Shown: positions 35,655 to 45,144 of the stretch, one piece after another
Layout of the letters: the number at the start of each line of letters is the position of its first letter
How positions within the stretch are numbered: the first letter of the stretch is position 1
NCBI GenBank assembly: GCA_964415365.1
Contig: CAYPYW010000003.1
Span: 39,761 to 103,760 of the forward strand
Origin: Hydromicrobium sp964415365
GTDB lineage: Bacteria; Actinomycetota; Humimicrobiia; Humimicrobiales; Humimicrobiaceae
Direction of reading: 5' to 3'
Length of the DNA stretch: 64,000 nt
Program-made: the position numbers and the translations under genes
The notes under the pieces: generated by a model
What the model was told of the DNA's origin: nothing
The model's input: only the letters and a program-made list of their open reading frames with translations
The model's database searches: none

Positions 35655-37157
35655 ATGACAGGGTTTGAAAATAAATCGACTAAAAACATTGGTCTTATAG
35701 GTCTTGCTGTAATGGGGCAAAATCTGACTCTTAATATAGAATCCAAAGGGTATTCGGTAGCTGTTTACAATAGGACTGCAAGCAGAACAGAAGGGTTTAT
35801 CAATGGAAAGGCAAAAAGCAAAAATATAAAGGATACTTATTCTTTAGAAGAATTGGTTGATAGCCTTGAAAAACCAAGAAAAATAATTCTTATGGTAAAG
35901 GCAGGAGATCCCGTGGACCAGAATATAGAAATGTTGCTGCCCCTCCTTGAACCGGGGGATCTTATAATAGATGGGGGCAATTCGTTTTACAAGGATACGA
36001 TAAGAAGAGAAAAACTTTTTTTAGAAAAGGATTTGCTATATATCGGAACAGGAATATCAGGAGGAGAGGAAGGAGCTCTGCTTGGGCCTGCGATAATGCC
36101 AGGAGGGCAGAGGAAAGCATACGAGCTTGTAGAGGACCTGTTTGAAAAGATATCAGCAAAAGCGGATGACGGCATACCCTGTGTATCATATATAGGAGAG
36201 GATGGGGCAGGTCACTTTGTAAAGATGGTGCATAACGGGATTGAATACGGGGATATGCAGCTTATCGGCGAGTGTGTGTGGGCACTAAAGGAAGCTTTAG
36301 GTTATAATTCAGAGCGCATTGGAGATATAATGAGAAACTGGAATGACTCCTCGGATATACTATCTTCTTATCTTGTAGAAATAACTGGTGAGTCAATGAG
36401 AGAGCCTGATAAACTATCTGACTCTTATCTTGTGGACAGGACTGCAGACATAACAAGGATGAAGGGAACAGGGACATGGGCTGTAGCAAGTGCTCTCGAA
36501 CTACTTGTTCCCATACCGACCATAGCATCTGCAGTGTTTTCAAGGGAGATGAGCCAGGATAAAGATTTAAGGCTGGAAATATCAAAAGCAATAAAACCTA
36601 CTTCATCTAATAAATATAACGTAGATCCTGGAGAGTTTGTAGATATTGCCCACGATGCTCTCTATATAGCTAAAATATCGTCATATGCTCAAGGTTTTGC
36701 ACTTATGGATGCCGCATCTAAAAAATATGGTTGGAAACTAAATATGGGAAAAATTGCTCAGGGATGGAGGGCAGGATGTATAATAAGGGCCCAATTCCTC
36801 TCAAGGATTACAGAAGAATATGAAGCTAATCCCAGTCTTACAAACCTTCTAGCAGCACCTATGTTTTTAGACTTCATCAATAAAAACTTATATAAACTTT
36901 CAAAATTTATTGAAGTGAGCCACAGTGTTGGAGTACCCACACTGGCTATGGACTGTGCTTATGACTATATACTACAGATGGCTTCACCTGTTATGGTATC
37001 AGCACAGGTAGCTGCACTGCAAAGAGACTACTTTGGTGCTCACGGATATTTTAAGCTTGAAAGCAACAGCCTGAAAATAGAGCTTAAATCTGATGGCTCT
37101 TATCAAGAGTATCATACCGAGTGGATGGAGGGAGGTCACCCGGAAAAAAAGATTTAA
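35655..37157 (+). CDS. gnd: 6-phosphogluconate dehydrogenase, decarboxylating
   Basis: A 500-residue dehydrogenase that converts 6-phosphogluconate to ribulose 5-phosphate and CO2. The N-terminal NADP fold is GLAVMGQNLTLNI with NRTASRT. The substrate loop is GISGGEEGALLGPAIMPGG and the catalytic Lys/Asn segment KMVHNGIEYGDMQL. The C-terminal RDYFGAHGYFKL is the family tail. It is slightly longer than the usual 470 residues. Placement in this operon implies that the catabolic route yields 6-phosphogluconate or a close analogue. Confidence 0.95.
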   Translation: MTGFENKSTKNIGLIGLAVMGQNLTLNIESKGYSVAVYNRTASRTEGFINGKAKSKNIKDTYSLEELVDSLEKPRKIILMVKAGDPVDQNIEMLLPLLEPGDLIIDGGNSFYKDTIRREKLFLEKDLLYIGTGISGGEEGALLGPAIMPGGQRKAYELVEDLFEKISAKADDGIPCVSYIGEDGAGHFVKMVHNGIEYGDMQLIGECVWALKEALGYNSERIGDIMRNWNDSSDILSSYLVEITGESMREPDKLSDSYLVDRTADITRMKGTGTWAVASALELLVPIPTIASAVFSREMSQDKDLRLEISKAIKPTSSNKYNVDPGEFVDIAHDALYIAKISSYAQGFALMDAASKKYGWKLNMGKIAQGWRAGCIIRAQFLSRITEEYEANPSLTNLLAAPMFLDFINKNLYKLSKFIEVSHSVGVPTLAMDCAYDYILQMASPVMVSAQVAALQRDYFGAHGYFKLESNSLKIELKSDGSYQEYHTEWMEGGHPEKKI

Positions 37158-37198
37158 AAGATTTATTAGAGTTAAAATTATTTTAAAAAGTTAAAAGG

Positions 37199-38287
37199 AT
37201 GATTTTTATTAACGTTGAATTAAGAAAAAAATTTACTTATTCCCTGGTGGTGCCCACAAGCATGGGAATTCGTTTGACACCTGCAGAAAGGCAGCCTGTT
37301 TACTCCACAAATACTTTTATAATGCATGTAACCAGTGCAGAAACTAATGTTGCAAGCATTTCCTCTTTTCTGGGTTTACCGGTTAAAGTGTTGACTGCAT
37401 TTGTCAAGGACAGTCCTATTTCAAATTTGATTAAGCAAAATCTTTTAAGCCGTCATATGAGTTATGAGGGCAAGGAAGTTCCTCAAGGCGGACCATGGGG
37501 TTACCGTCACCAGTTTAATATTGCCGATAGCGGTTACGGTTTGAGAGGGCCGAGAGTGTTAAATGACCGGGCAGGGGAAGTAGGAAGAACTCTTAATATC
37601 AAAGATTTTGATATTGAAAATATTTTTTGTAAAGAAGGCGTACAGATTCTGCATCTATCGGGACTTATTGCAGCAATATCGCAGGAGACAAGTGAATTTT
37701 GCCTTGAACTTGTAAAAGCTGCTAAAAGACATAAAACGGTGATCTCTTTTGATCTTAACTACAGGGCATCATTCTGGAAAAACCGTGAGAAAGAATTAAA
37801 AAGTATTTTTGCCGAAATTGCTAACTTTTCCGATATTCTTGTTGGTAATGAAGAAGATTTCCAGCTTTGTCTGGAAATTGAAGGCCCGGGAACAGGTGGA
37901 GATGGCCTTTCGTCAAAAATAGAAAGCTTTAAATATATGATCGATAATGTAAAAAAAGCGTTCCCCGATGTTTCAGTTTTTGCGACAACACTCCGTCAGG
38001 TTGTTTCCGCCAATAGACACCTTTGGGGTGCTATAATGCTGGAGCGAAATAACTGGTTTACTATCGAGCCCCGTGAAATTTCAATACTTGACCGCATAGG
38101 AGGCGGTGACGGTTTTGTAGGTGGTATGATATATGCTATTTTAAAAGGCTGGGAACCTGAAAAGTGGATTCAATTTGGATGGGCAAGCGGGGTGCTGGCA
38201 ACAACATTTCTTACTGACTATGCCCAGCCGGCAGACGAAGAGCAGATCTGGGATATATGGAAAGGAAATGTACGCGTAAAGCGTTGA
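37199..38287 (+). CDS. PfkB-family sugar kinase, 2-keto-3-deoxygluconate-kinase-like
   Basis: A 362-residue ribokinase-fold kinase. The C-terminal signature is DRIGGGDGFVGGMIYAIL, with the catalytic Asp in GGGD. The GVQILHLSGLIAAIS and ISFDLNYRASFW segments match KDG-kinase-like members. The N-terminal 35 residues lack the usual early Gly-Gly motif, so substrate binding may differ. The ribosome site is weak. Last gene of the operon. With gnd it suggests a sugar-acid route entering the pentose-phosphate or Entner-Doudoroff pathways. Confidence 0.85.
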   Translation: MIFINVELRKKFTYSLVVPTSMGIRLTPAERQPVYSTNTFIMHVTSAETNVASISSFLGLPVKVLTAFVKDSPISNLIKQNLLSRHMSYEGKEVPQGGPWGYRHQFNIADSGYGLRGPRVLNDRAGEVGRTLNIKDFDIENIFCKEGVQILHLSGLIAAISQETSEFCLELVKAAKRHKTVISFDLNYRASFWKNREKELKSIFAEIANFSDILVGNEEDFQLCLEIEGPGTGGDGLSSKIESFKYMIDNVKKAFPDVSVFATTLRQVVSANRHLWGAIMLERNNWFTIEPREISILDRIGGGDGFVGGMIYAILKGWEPEKWIQFGWASGVLATTFLTDYAQPADEEQIWDIWKGNVRVKR

Positions 38288-38475
38288 TTATTTGATCTTA
38301 AAACCACATTTTTGTACATCTTGAGAGAAGTTCATTATTCAATATAATTTGGGGAAGAATTTTAATAAATACAAAATCTAATATGCTTAAGTTTTATAAC
38401 TAAGAAATTCCCAGAGTTAAAACTACTAGCCTAGTCTCTAAGTTAGTATCCAGGCCAATAGCTGAGGGGCAGAGT

Positions 38476-39399
38476 TCATGTAATATAAGACCTGGGTAAA
38501 TTTTCAAATTTTAAATTTTTATAATGAGCGGATATTGATTCTGAAATCTTTTTTATCTTATTAAAAATATTTGATGGAACTATTAAATCAGCTGACGCAA
38601 CCTCGTCTTCATATAAATTATGATAAAGATATGAAGGTATATTTTTACCAAAAAAAATATTTGCTTCCCACGCTTTCTTTACAAATTTAGTTGTCTTAAA
38701 ATTCTTAGATGTTATGCCTATAAAATCACCGGGGACTACATGAAATAAAAAACCATGATTTGATGTTTCCCTTAGAGCAAGATTTGCATAACAGCATATA
38801 AAATAACCGGCAAAACCTGCAGCTCTTATAGAGAAGTGATATTTATCAACTTTTGATTTTATGTATGGTTGAATTATGTAAAAGCGATTTTTTAATTTAT
38901 CATGACAACCTGTTAAGTTTTTTAATTCCTCCAAATTTTTAATATGTCTAAAACCCCTTCCACCTCTTCCAACTCTCCTTTTTAATGCCAATCCTTCAGG
39001 TACAGGGAAATGATTAATATATTTTTTATAATTTTTGTAATTAAAAATTTCGGTTCCAATCATTGGGTATGAGTCTTTAAGATGTAGATACTGAACCCAT
39101 TTATCTTCCAACCTTAATGCTTTTGATGGTTTTTTTGGGAGAGGACCCATCCCGTCCATCCACACTTTTAATTTTCTTAAATCATCTATATAAGGAAGCT
39201 CATTAATGTGATTAAAAAAGTTCTTACTGTATACTTTTTTAGAAATATAATTTATTTTGTTAAAAACACTGGAGCGTTTCTTATGTTTTATTCTGTATAT
39301 GTAATCGTATTCCTGAGCACCACCTGGCAGGCCGGTATTAATTTCACTTATATAAAGATTTAAGTCAGAATCTATCAGGAAGTCTATACCAATATACAT
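38476..39399 (-). CDS. ATP-grasp-like protein with rearranged motif order
   Basis: A 307-residue soluble protein. Residues 1-27 (YIGIDFLI, then LYISEINTGLPGG) resemble the metal-binding Glu/Asn strand that normally ends an ATP-grasp domain. Later come LALKRRVGRGGRGF, a glycine-rich ATP loop, and FYIIQPYIKS with HFSIRA, which normally precede it. Either the gene is a circular permutation, or it is a fragment holding the end of one domain and the start of another. No good ribosome site is seen. It follows the rhodanese gene by 48 bases on the same strand. Confidence 0.5.
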   Translation of the reverse strand: MYIGIDFLIDSDLNLYISEINTGLPGGAQEYDYIYRIKHKKRSSVFNKINYISKKVYSKNFFNHINELPYIDDLRKLKVWMDGMGPLPKKPSKALRLEDKWVQYLHLKDSYPMIGTEIFNYKNYKKYINHFPVPEGLALKRRVGRGGRGFRHIKNLEELKNLTGCHDKLKNRFYIIQPYIKSKVDKYHFSIRAAGFAGYFICCYANLALRETSNHGFLFHVVPGDFIGITSKNFKTTKFVKKAWEANIFFGKNIPSYLYHNLYEDEVASADLIVPSNIFNKIKKISESISAHYKNLKFENLPRSYIT

Positions 39400-39447
39400 T
39401 GAAATTATAATTGCAAAATAAAATTGCCATAAAATAAATTAGTTAGT

Positions 39448-39771
39448 TTATACGGTTACAGGGAAGCCTTTTTTTATCCAATCTGCATAACTAGGGTTAT
39501 AATTATATACTGGAGAATATCCTAATTTATCAAGTTTTTCTGCAACAAGACCACTTGCCGGGCAATTTTCATCATTGCTATATACTATAACAGGAATGTT
39601 TTTCTTAATATAATGTGCAGCTTTACTGTCAACGTCTGAAAGAAGAAGTGAAATAGAATTGGCAATATGCCCCTTAAGGAAGTCTTCATGTGCTCTCGCA
39701 TCAACAATGATGATATCTTCTTTTTTATCAAGCCAGTCTTTTAAAGTAATTGCATCTATATCATGAACCAT
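39448..39771 (-). CDS. Rhodanese-like domain protein
   Basis: A 107-residue single rhodanese domain. IIIVDARAHEDFLKGHIANSISL is the N-terminal CH2A motif region (split by a loop). The active-site loop reads VYSNDENCPASGLVAEKL, with a Cys at the position used by the Cys-Pro-Ala-Ser subgroup, while the more usual earlier Cys is Ser. GYSPVYNY ending in WIKKGFPV is the standard C-terminus. It could transfer sulfane sulfur, perhaps for the ATP-grasp protein encoded behind it. Confidence 0.85.
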   Translation of the reverse strand: MVHDIDAITLKDWLDKKEDIIIVDARAHEDFLKGHIANSISLLLSDVDSKAAHYIKKNIPVIVYSNDENCPASGLVAEKLDKLGYSPVYNYNPSYADWIKKGFPVTV

Positions 39772-39942
39772 TTTTTTATTTGTGGTTTAAATTTAAAAAA
39801 AATACACTAACTAGTACACTAACTAAATCAATAAAATTTTATACTATAAGCACAGTATTATTATAATATTAAAATTAAGAAAATGATAAGCCCGTGGAAG
39901 AATTTACACAAAAACCTTGATGGTATCAAACAATTTGTAAGC

Positions 39943-39991
39943 TTGACATGAAAATAATTTGGTGTAAAATAACGTTATTAATAACGTTATT
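39943..39991 (+). promoter_or_regulatory. LacI-type promoter/operator of the second sugar locus
   Basis: TTGACA (39943-39948) and TAAAAT (39965-39970) are 16 bases apart. A perfect 24-base palindrome at 39968-39991 overlaps the -10. It consists of two ATAACGTTAT palindromes separated by TA, with CG centres 12 bases apart. The promoter is about 380 bases upstream of the receptor gene. The LacI protein encoded at 48949 is the probable binder, since the same site recurs at 47209-47230. Confidence 0.8.
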
Positions 39992-40014
39992 AGTCAAAAT
40001 AAAGTTCTTGTTAA

Positions 40015-40206
40015 CAGTGTTTTTATTCCTTAGGGAACAAGATATTTATATTAAGTTTGCTGGAAATAAGAAATTCTATATTTTTTAGTAGTATGGCCCA
40101 ACCTATTTTAGAAGAAGTAACTAGATTATCAAAAGAAACAGCAGATGCCTCCATATTTTATGAAGATAAAATTGTCTATACTGATAAAATAGTTGATAGG
40201 AGATGA
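40015..40206 (+). pseudogene. IclR-type regulator remnant
   Basis: An open frame without a proper start runs from a stop at 40012 to TGA at 40204-40206. It reads YSLGNKIFILSL, then MAQPILEEVTRLSKETADAS and FYEDKIVYTDKI. This matches the linker and first sensor strands of IclR proteins (YxLG, then PxLEEL, ET, then VYxDKV). The DNA-binding domain and the rest of the sensor are missing. It sits in the leader of the sugar receptor operon. Confidence 0.6.
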
Positions 40207-40372
40207 TGAGCAAAATAAAAGAAAAAATAAGAAGAAAAGAGGTGATGAATGGAAGTATATTAATGAGAGATTTGATTTAAAAAACGAGCCCATGTACAGA
40301 GTTCATTAATTTAATCAAATCTCGAAGGTAGCTTACAGTTAATTTACAAAAAAGTCAATTTAAGGAGAGAAA

Positions 40373-41761
40373 ATGAGTAAAGTATTAAAAATACTATTAG
40401 TTTCAGTTATTATTTTGGGGCTGACTCTCACCTACGGATTGGTAGGTTGTAAGACGGAATCTACTACAGAGGAGACAGTCGGAGAAGAAAAAACAGAAGA
40501 AGCCGTTGAAGAAGTCTCTGAAGAAGAGGTGGAAGAGGAAGTTCCCTCTGAGCCCATCAGAATAACATCATGGGGTAATCCGCACATACCTGATGCGATT
40601 CAAGCTTTTATAGATGGGTTTAATGAGGCTCAGGATAAATATATTTTAGAACATATTGTATTTCCTGATCCATTTGAACAAACATTGCTAAACAAATGGG
40701 CAGCAGGTGAAAGACCGGATGTAGTAAATTTACATTCATCATGGTTCAGGAAATTAAATCCTGAAGAAAACCTTCTCGACCTTTCAGATATGGATTTTGT
40801 TCAGAGAACTATGCGTGGTTTGTTAGAAGCAACGACAAAAATTGGTGACGCAATCTACGGTCCCTGTATTCTAAGCCCAATGTATAGTGTCCCGGCATAC
40901 AATAAAGAAATTTTTGCAGAACTTAATCTAGAAGTACCAACAACCTATGAAGGATTATTGGAAGTTTGCCAGGTAATAAAAGACAATGGGTATACACCCC
41001 TTTTTGATTGTGGCGGAGATCAATGGACCTTAACTGTGACGCCATATGCATTGATATTAGATGACATTTATAATACTCCTGATTTGGCAGAAAAGTTTAA
41101 CAATAACGAGATGAATTGGTCGGACCCCCCATTTTATACTGGACTTGAGAGACTTGCGGAACTTCTTGAACTGGAGTATTTTAACGATGATGTCGGATAT
41201 GCCACATTTGAAGAAGCCAAAACTGCTCTAGAGAATAATGAGGCTGCCATAGTCTTATGGGGTTGGGATGGATTATATCAACAGATGCTTGATGCGTTTG
41301 GAATAGAGTCTGCAGAAAAAATAGGATTTATGCCGATAGGTACAAATGAACCGGCAGTACTCTCTTTGGCAGGAAATGCTTGGGCATGTTGGTATATTGT
41401 AGATGGTCAAGATCCTGAAAAAGTTGAGGGAAGTAAAGAATTAATCAGGTATCTCTCCGGAGCAGCTCCCTATGAGGAGTATTATCAGAAACTTTGCGAT
41501 GATTATAATATGCAACCAGTGTTTGAAGGGTTTACTCAGCCAGATAGTATACCTGAGGAATTGAAGAAATTATTTAATTCATTAGATGATATAATCATTT
41601 GTCCATTGTGGGGACCTCATATGGTTGGTAGTTCGCAGGAAGGAGTTCATTTATCTGCATTTGTTGCCGGAACAATTACTCTTGAGGAGGCAGTTGAAGC
41701 AATAAACGCTGATTTTGCCAATTCGGCAAGAGATGCAGGTGCAGAAGCATTCCAGGACTAG
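40373..41761 (+). CDS. Sugar ABC importer substrate-binding lipoprotein 2
   Basis: A 462-residue family 1 binding protein. The lipobox is LVGC with the anchor at C26, followed by a Glu/Val-rich acidic linker to about residue 60. The first strand is IRITSWGNPHIPDAI. NKEIFAELNLEVPTTYEGLL and a Trp-rich pocket (VLWGWDGLYQQM) are typical of oligosaccharide or glycoside receptors. An AAGGAGAG site precedes the ATG. Expression should be under the tandem LacI operator upstream. Confidence 0.9.
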   Translation: MSKVLKILLVSVIILGLTLTYGLVGCKTESTTEETVGEEKTEEAVEEVSEEEVEEEVPSEPIRITSWGNPHIPDAIQAFIDGFNEAQDKYILEHIVFPDPFEQTLLNKWAAGERPDVVNLHSSWFRKLNPEENLLDLSDMDFVQRTMRGLLEATTKIGDAIYGPCILSPMYSVPAYNKEIFAELNLEVPTTYEGLLEVCQVIKDNGYTPLFDCGGDQWTLTVTPYALILDDIYNTPDLAEKFNNNEMNWSDPPFYTGLERLAELLELEYFNDDVGYATFEEAKTALENNEAAIVLWGWDGLYQQMLDAFGIESAEKIGFMPIGTNEPAVLSLAGNAWACWYIVDGQDPEKVEGSKELIRYLSGAAPYEEYYQKLCDDYNMQPVFEGFTQPDSIPEELKKLFNSLDDIIICPLWGPHMVGSSQEGVHLSAFVAGTITLEEAVEAINADFANSARDAGAEAFQD

Positions 41762-41788
41762 TAGTTATTTGTAATTCTTAATGGTTAA

Positions 41789-41824
41789 TGGTATTGCTAC
41801 CTTCTCAAGTGGGTAGCAATACCA
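41789..41824 (+). other. Intercistronic hairpin after receptor gene 2
   Basis: A 13-bp stem pairs 41789-41801 with 41812-41824 (GGTATTGCTACC and its complement) around a 10-base loop, 27 bases after the receptor stop. There is no U-run. It has the same position and architecture as the hairpins after the other two receptor genes. Confidence 0.6.
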
Positions 41825-41870
41825 AGTACAATTCAATTAGTGATTGCAATAGAGCTATAGAAATAACAAT

Positions 41871-42746
41871 ATGGGAACATTAAAGAAAAATCTTTACAAA
41901 TTAGGCTTCACCTTACCAGCATTAACGCTAGTATCATTGTTTTTTATTATTCCTAATATATTAAACTTTTATTTTGCTTTTACTGACTGGACTCCTTATA
42001 GAGATGAAATACTTTTTAGGGGATTTAGAAATTTTATTGAGTTAACTCAGGATAAGATGATATGGAGAGATTTATGGACAACATTAAAATTCGCATTATC
42101 GGTCTGTATAATTCAGAATTTTATAGCTCTCTGTCTTGCCTTAGCCCTTGAGAAGGATTCAAGATTTAATACTGCATTAAGGACTATCTTTTTCATTCCT
42201 GTAGTATTTTCTCCTCTGGCTGTTGGATATATCTTTAGGGGTTTTCTAAATTCTAGAGGTACAATAAATACTATTATACAGGCAATAACTAACTCAAATA
42301 TTAAAATACCATTTTTAGGAAATGTAGTATGGACCATATTTGTTCTGGCATTTATTCACAGTTGGCATTACTTCGGAATAAATATGTTAGTCTATATAGC
42401 AGGATTAAGGCTGGTACCTAATGAGCTAATAGAAGCAGCTATGGTGGAAGGGGCAAGAGGTTGGAGTCTAATAAGTAAAATAAAAATACCCCTTATTATA
42501 CCTTCTTTTACATTCAATATTGTGGTTACTTTAGTAGGTACTTTTTCTGCTTTTGTTATACCACTAATAATGACCAAGGGAGGTCCCGGAAGATCTACAG
42601 AAGTACTAAATATATTTGTATTCCAAAATTTCGGGTTGGGTAGATGGAGTTTTGCAACTGCTATAGGGCTTGTTATTTTTATTTTGGTATGTATATTTGC
42701 CATACCCATGATTATTCTTTTAAGAAAACGAGAGGTGGAGTTATAG
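41871..42746 (+). CDS. Sugar ABC permease 2A (MalF/UgpA-like)
   Basis: A 291-residue permease with six predicted helices. The coupling motif is ELIEAAMVEGARGWSLISKI and the MTKGGPGRSTEVLNI loop is typical. The first helix is preceded by a short basic N-terminus. Its stop codon abuts the start of permease 2B. It forms the channel with that protein and uses the receptor encoded upstream. Confidence 0.9.
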   Translation: MGTLKKNLYKLGFTLPALTLVSLFFIIPNILNFYFAFTDWTPYRDEILFRGFRNFIELTQDKMIWRDLWTTLKFALSVCIIQNFIALCLALALEKDSRFNTALRTIFFIPVVFSPLAVGYIFRGFLNSRGTINTIIQAITNSNIKIPFLGNVVWTIFVLAFIHSWHYFGINMLVYIAGLRLVPNELIEAAMVEGARGWSLISKIKIPLIIPSFTFNIVVTLVGTFSAFVIPLIMTKGGPGRSTEVLNIFVFQNFGLGRWSFATAIGLVIFILVCIFAIPMIILLRKREVEL

Positions 42747-43580
42747 ATGGGTAATCCTTATAAAAAAGATTATATAAGAAAAGCTATTCTGATTATTCTG
42801 GCAATAATAATGATACTTGTACCTTTATGGATTTTGGTAATAAACTCATTTAAAAATAGAGGAGAGTCAATGAATGCAGGCTTTATGCTTCCTACTGTAT
42901 GGCAAATAAAGGAGAACTATACGAAGGTTTATATAGAGGGGAATACAGTTCGCGGTTTTTTAAATTCACTATTTTTTTTAGTTACAGTTTTACCTTCATT
43001 AATTTTTATTTCATCTCTTGCAAGCTGGATATTTGCAAGGGCTAAAACCAAGTTAATAAGAACTCTTTACTACATTACCATTTCTGGAATACTTATACCT
43101 CCAGCTATTGTAAGTTCAATAAAAGTATTAAAAATTTTGCACATTTATGGTACCAGATTTGGATTATATATATTTTATGTTGGGATCATGATGTCATTTG
43201 CTTTATTTTTTACAACCGGATTTATTAAGTCCATACCAATTGAATTAGAAGAGGCTGCTAGAATTGATGGGTGTAATAATTTTCAGATTTTCTTTAGAAT
43301 AATCTTTCCATTAATAAAACCAGTGTCAGCAACAATCTCAGTATTTATGGGAATAATTATTTGGAATGATTTTTTATGGCCATTTTATTTGTTAAGGTCG
43401 AGTAGACAGTACACTCTGGTATTGGGATTATACAATTTTGTCAGTTCAGCAGAACACTCAATAAATTGGCATCTTGTATTTGCAGATGTAGTTATGGTCA
43501 GTCTTCCTTTTGTATTATTATATCTATTTGCACAGAAATATATTGTTAGTGGAATAATGAGCGGTGCGATAAAGCAATAA
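42747..43580 (+). CDS. Sugar ABC permease 2B (MalG/UgpE-like)
   Basis: A 277-residue permease with six helices. The coupling motif is ELEEAARIDGCNNFQIFFRI, and the end AQKYIVSGIMSGAIKQ is standard for MalG-type subunits. A GAGGTGGAG ribosome site lies within the end of the upstream gene. No ATPase follows, as in the first sugar importer, so a shared ATPase is implied. Confidence 0.9.
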   Translation: MGNPYKKDYIRKAILIILAIIMILVPLWILVINSFKNRGESMNAGFMLPTVWQIKENYTKVYIEGNTVRGFLNSLFFLVTVLPSLIFISSLASWIFARAKTKLIRTLYYITISGILIPPAIVSSIKVLKILHIYGTRFGLYIFYVGIMMSFALFFTTGFIKSIPIELEEAARIDGCNNFQIFFRIIFPLIKPVSATISVFMGIIIWNDFLWPFYLLRSSRQYTLVLGLYNFVSSAEHSINWHLVFADVVMVSLPFVLLYLFAQKYIVSGIMSGAIKQ

Positions 43581-43592
43581 GTTGTTTTGTTT

Positions 43593-45053
43593 ATGAAAAA
43601 ATATATTCTTACACTTGATCTGGGTACTACAAATCTAAAAGCTATTATCTTTAATAAGCAATTTGAAGAGGTTGCATCAGCTAATTTTAATTACTCTTTA
43701 ATTACTCACGGTGATTTCGTAGAGTTTGAAGCTGAAGATTACTGGAATGCCTGTAAGAAAGTTCTCGGGAAAGTAATAGAAAAAAGCAGTATAAATCCGG
43801 AGGAAATAATCTCAATTTCAATAACGAGTCAGGCTGAGACACTTGTTATTCTTAATAAGGATGGAGAGCCGGTAAGAAGAGCCATTTCATGGATGGATAG
43901 TAGATCTAAAGGAGAATGCAAAATTCTATCCAAACAGTTCAACCAAGAGGGGTCTTATACTATAACTGGGCAACCGTATATAATTCCTAACTGGCCTATA
44001 ACCAAGATATTATGGCTTAAAAGAAATGAAAATAATAGTTTTAAGAACGCCTATAGATTTTTACTATTAAAGGATTATATAATCTACAAGCTTACCGGTG
44101 ATTACGTCTCTGAATATACCATAAATAACTTTTCATATTATTTCGATATAAACAAAAAAGAATACTGGAAAGAAATCATTGAATTTGTTGGTATAGACAG
44201 GGAGCGGCTCCCTGCTCTTAAAGAAGCAGGGACTAATATCGGAAGTCCCCTCATGTCAGTTGTAAATGAATTTGGTTTTTCCAAAGATATAGAAGTAAAT
44301 ATAGGATCACTAGATCAGATGAGTGCCATGATAGGGGTTGGCAATATAAAAAAGGATATAGTGAGTGAATCTACTGGTACAGTAATGGCTATTGGGACTC
44401 TGATGGATGAACCAATTATCAATCAGTTTAAGATCCCCTGTCATTATAATGCAATAAAGGATACCTATATACTTCTTCCGGTATGTGAAAGCGGGGGGAT
44501 ATGTCTTGAATGGTTCAAGAAAAACTTTGAAGATGAGAAGGCGTATGATGATTTAGACAAAGAAATCAACAATGTAGACATTTCTTCAAATGATCTCTTA
44601 TTTCTGCCATATATCGCTGGAGTAAACTCTCCAGAATTTAATCCCAAAGCGAAGGGGGTTTTTTATGGTATTAGATTAAAGCATCAGAAGAAGCATTTTC
44701 TAAGAGCTATCTATGAAGGAGTAGCATATCTTTTAAAGAAAAATATAGATATTCTGGAGAAATTAGATGTGAAAGTGGAGAAAATAATATCTTCAGGTGG
44801 AGGATCTGAAAGCAACACATGGAATCAGATCAAAGCAGATATCACAGGAAAGAAGGTGGTAACAACCAGGAATAGTGAATCTGCTAGTTTAGGAGCTGCA
44901 ATACTTGCTGCGGTGGGATGTGGCTTATATCAGAGAATAGAAGATGCAGTGGAATTTTCTGTAAAGGTTAAAAGGGAGTTCGAACCGAAAAAAACTGATA
45001 GGTACAAGAGAAAATACAGCCTATTTAATCAGGTATATGAACGACTATATTGA
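43593..45053 (+). CDS. FGGY-family carbohydrate kinase (xylulokinase-like)
   Basis: A 486-residue kinase. The N-terminal phosphate loop is LTLDLGTTNLKAIIFN, and AISWMDSRSKGE is the substrate-loop region of xylulose/gluconate kinases. VSESTGTVMAIG, then SSGGGSESNTWNQIKADI is the C-terminal FGGY signature area. The frame extends 6 bases upstream to a TTG, but the ATG at 43593 (MKKYILTLDLG) is preferred. It should phosphorylate the ketose formed by the isomerase encoded at 47380. Confidence 0.9.
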   Translation: MKKYILTLDLGTTNLKAIIFNKQFEEVASANFNYSLITHGDFVEFEAEDYWNACKKVLGKVIEKSSINPEEIISISITSQAETLVILNKDGEPVRRAISWMDSRSKGECKILSKQFNQEGSYTITGQPYIIPNWPITKILWLKRNENNSFKNAYRFLLLKDYIIYKLTGDYVSEYTINNFSYYFDINKKEYWKEIIEFVGIDRERLPALKEAGTNIGSPLMSVVNEFGFSKDIEVNIGSLDQMSAMIGVGNIKKDIVSESTGTVMAIGTLMDEPIINQFKIPCHYNAIKDTYILLPVCESGGICLEWFKKNFEDEKAYDDLDKEINNVDISSNDLLFLPYIAGVNSPEFNPKAKGVFYGIRLKHQKKHFLRAIYEGVAYLLKKNIDILEKLDVKVEKIISSGGGSESNTWNQIKADITGKKVVTTRNSESASLGAAILAAVGCGLYQRIEDAVEFSVKVKREFEPKKTDRYKRKYSLFNQVYERLY

Positions 45054-45144
45054 ATAGATATTACTGAGTGTTAGAATTGGTTTAAAGTATAAAAATGATT
45101 ATGCTTTAAAATCTTTATGAATAATGGTTTCAGAAGAGGATAAG

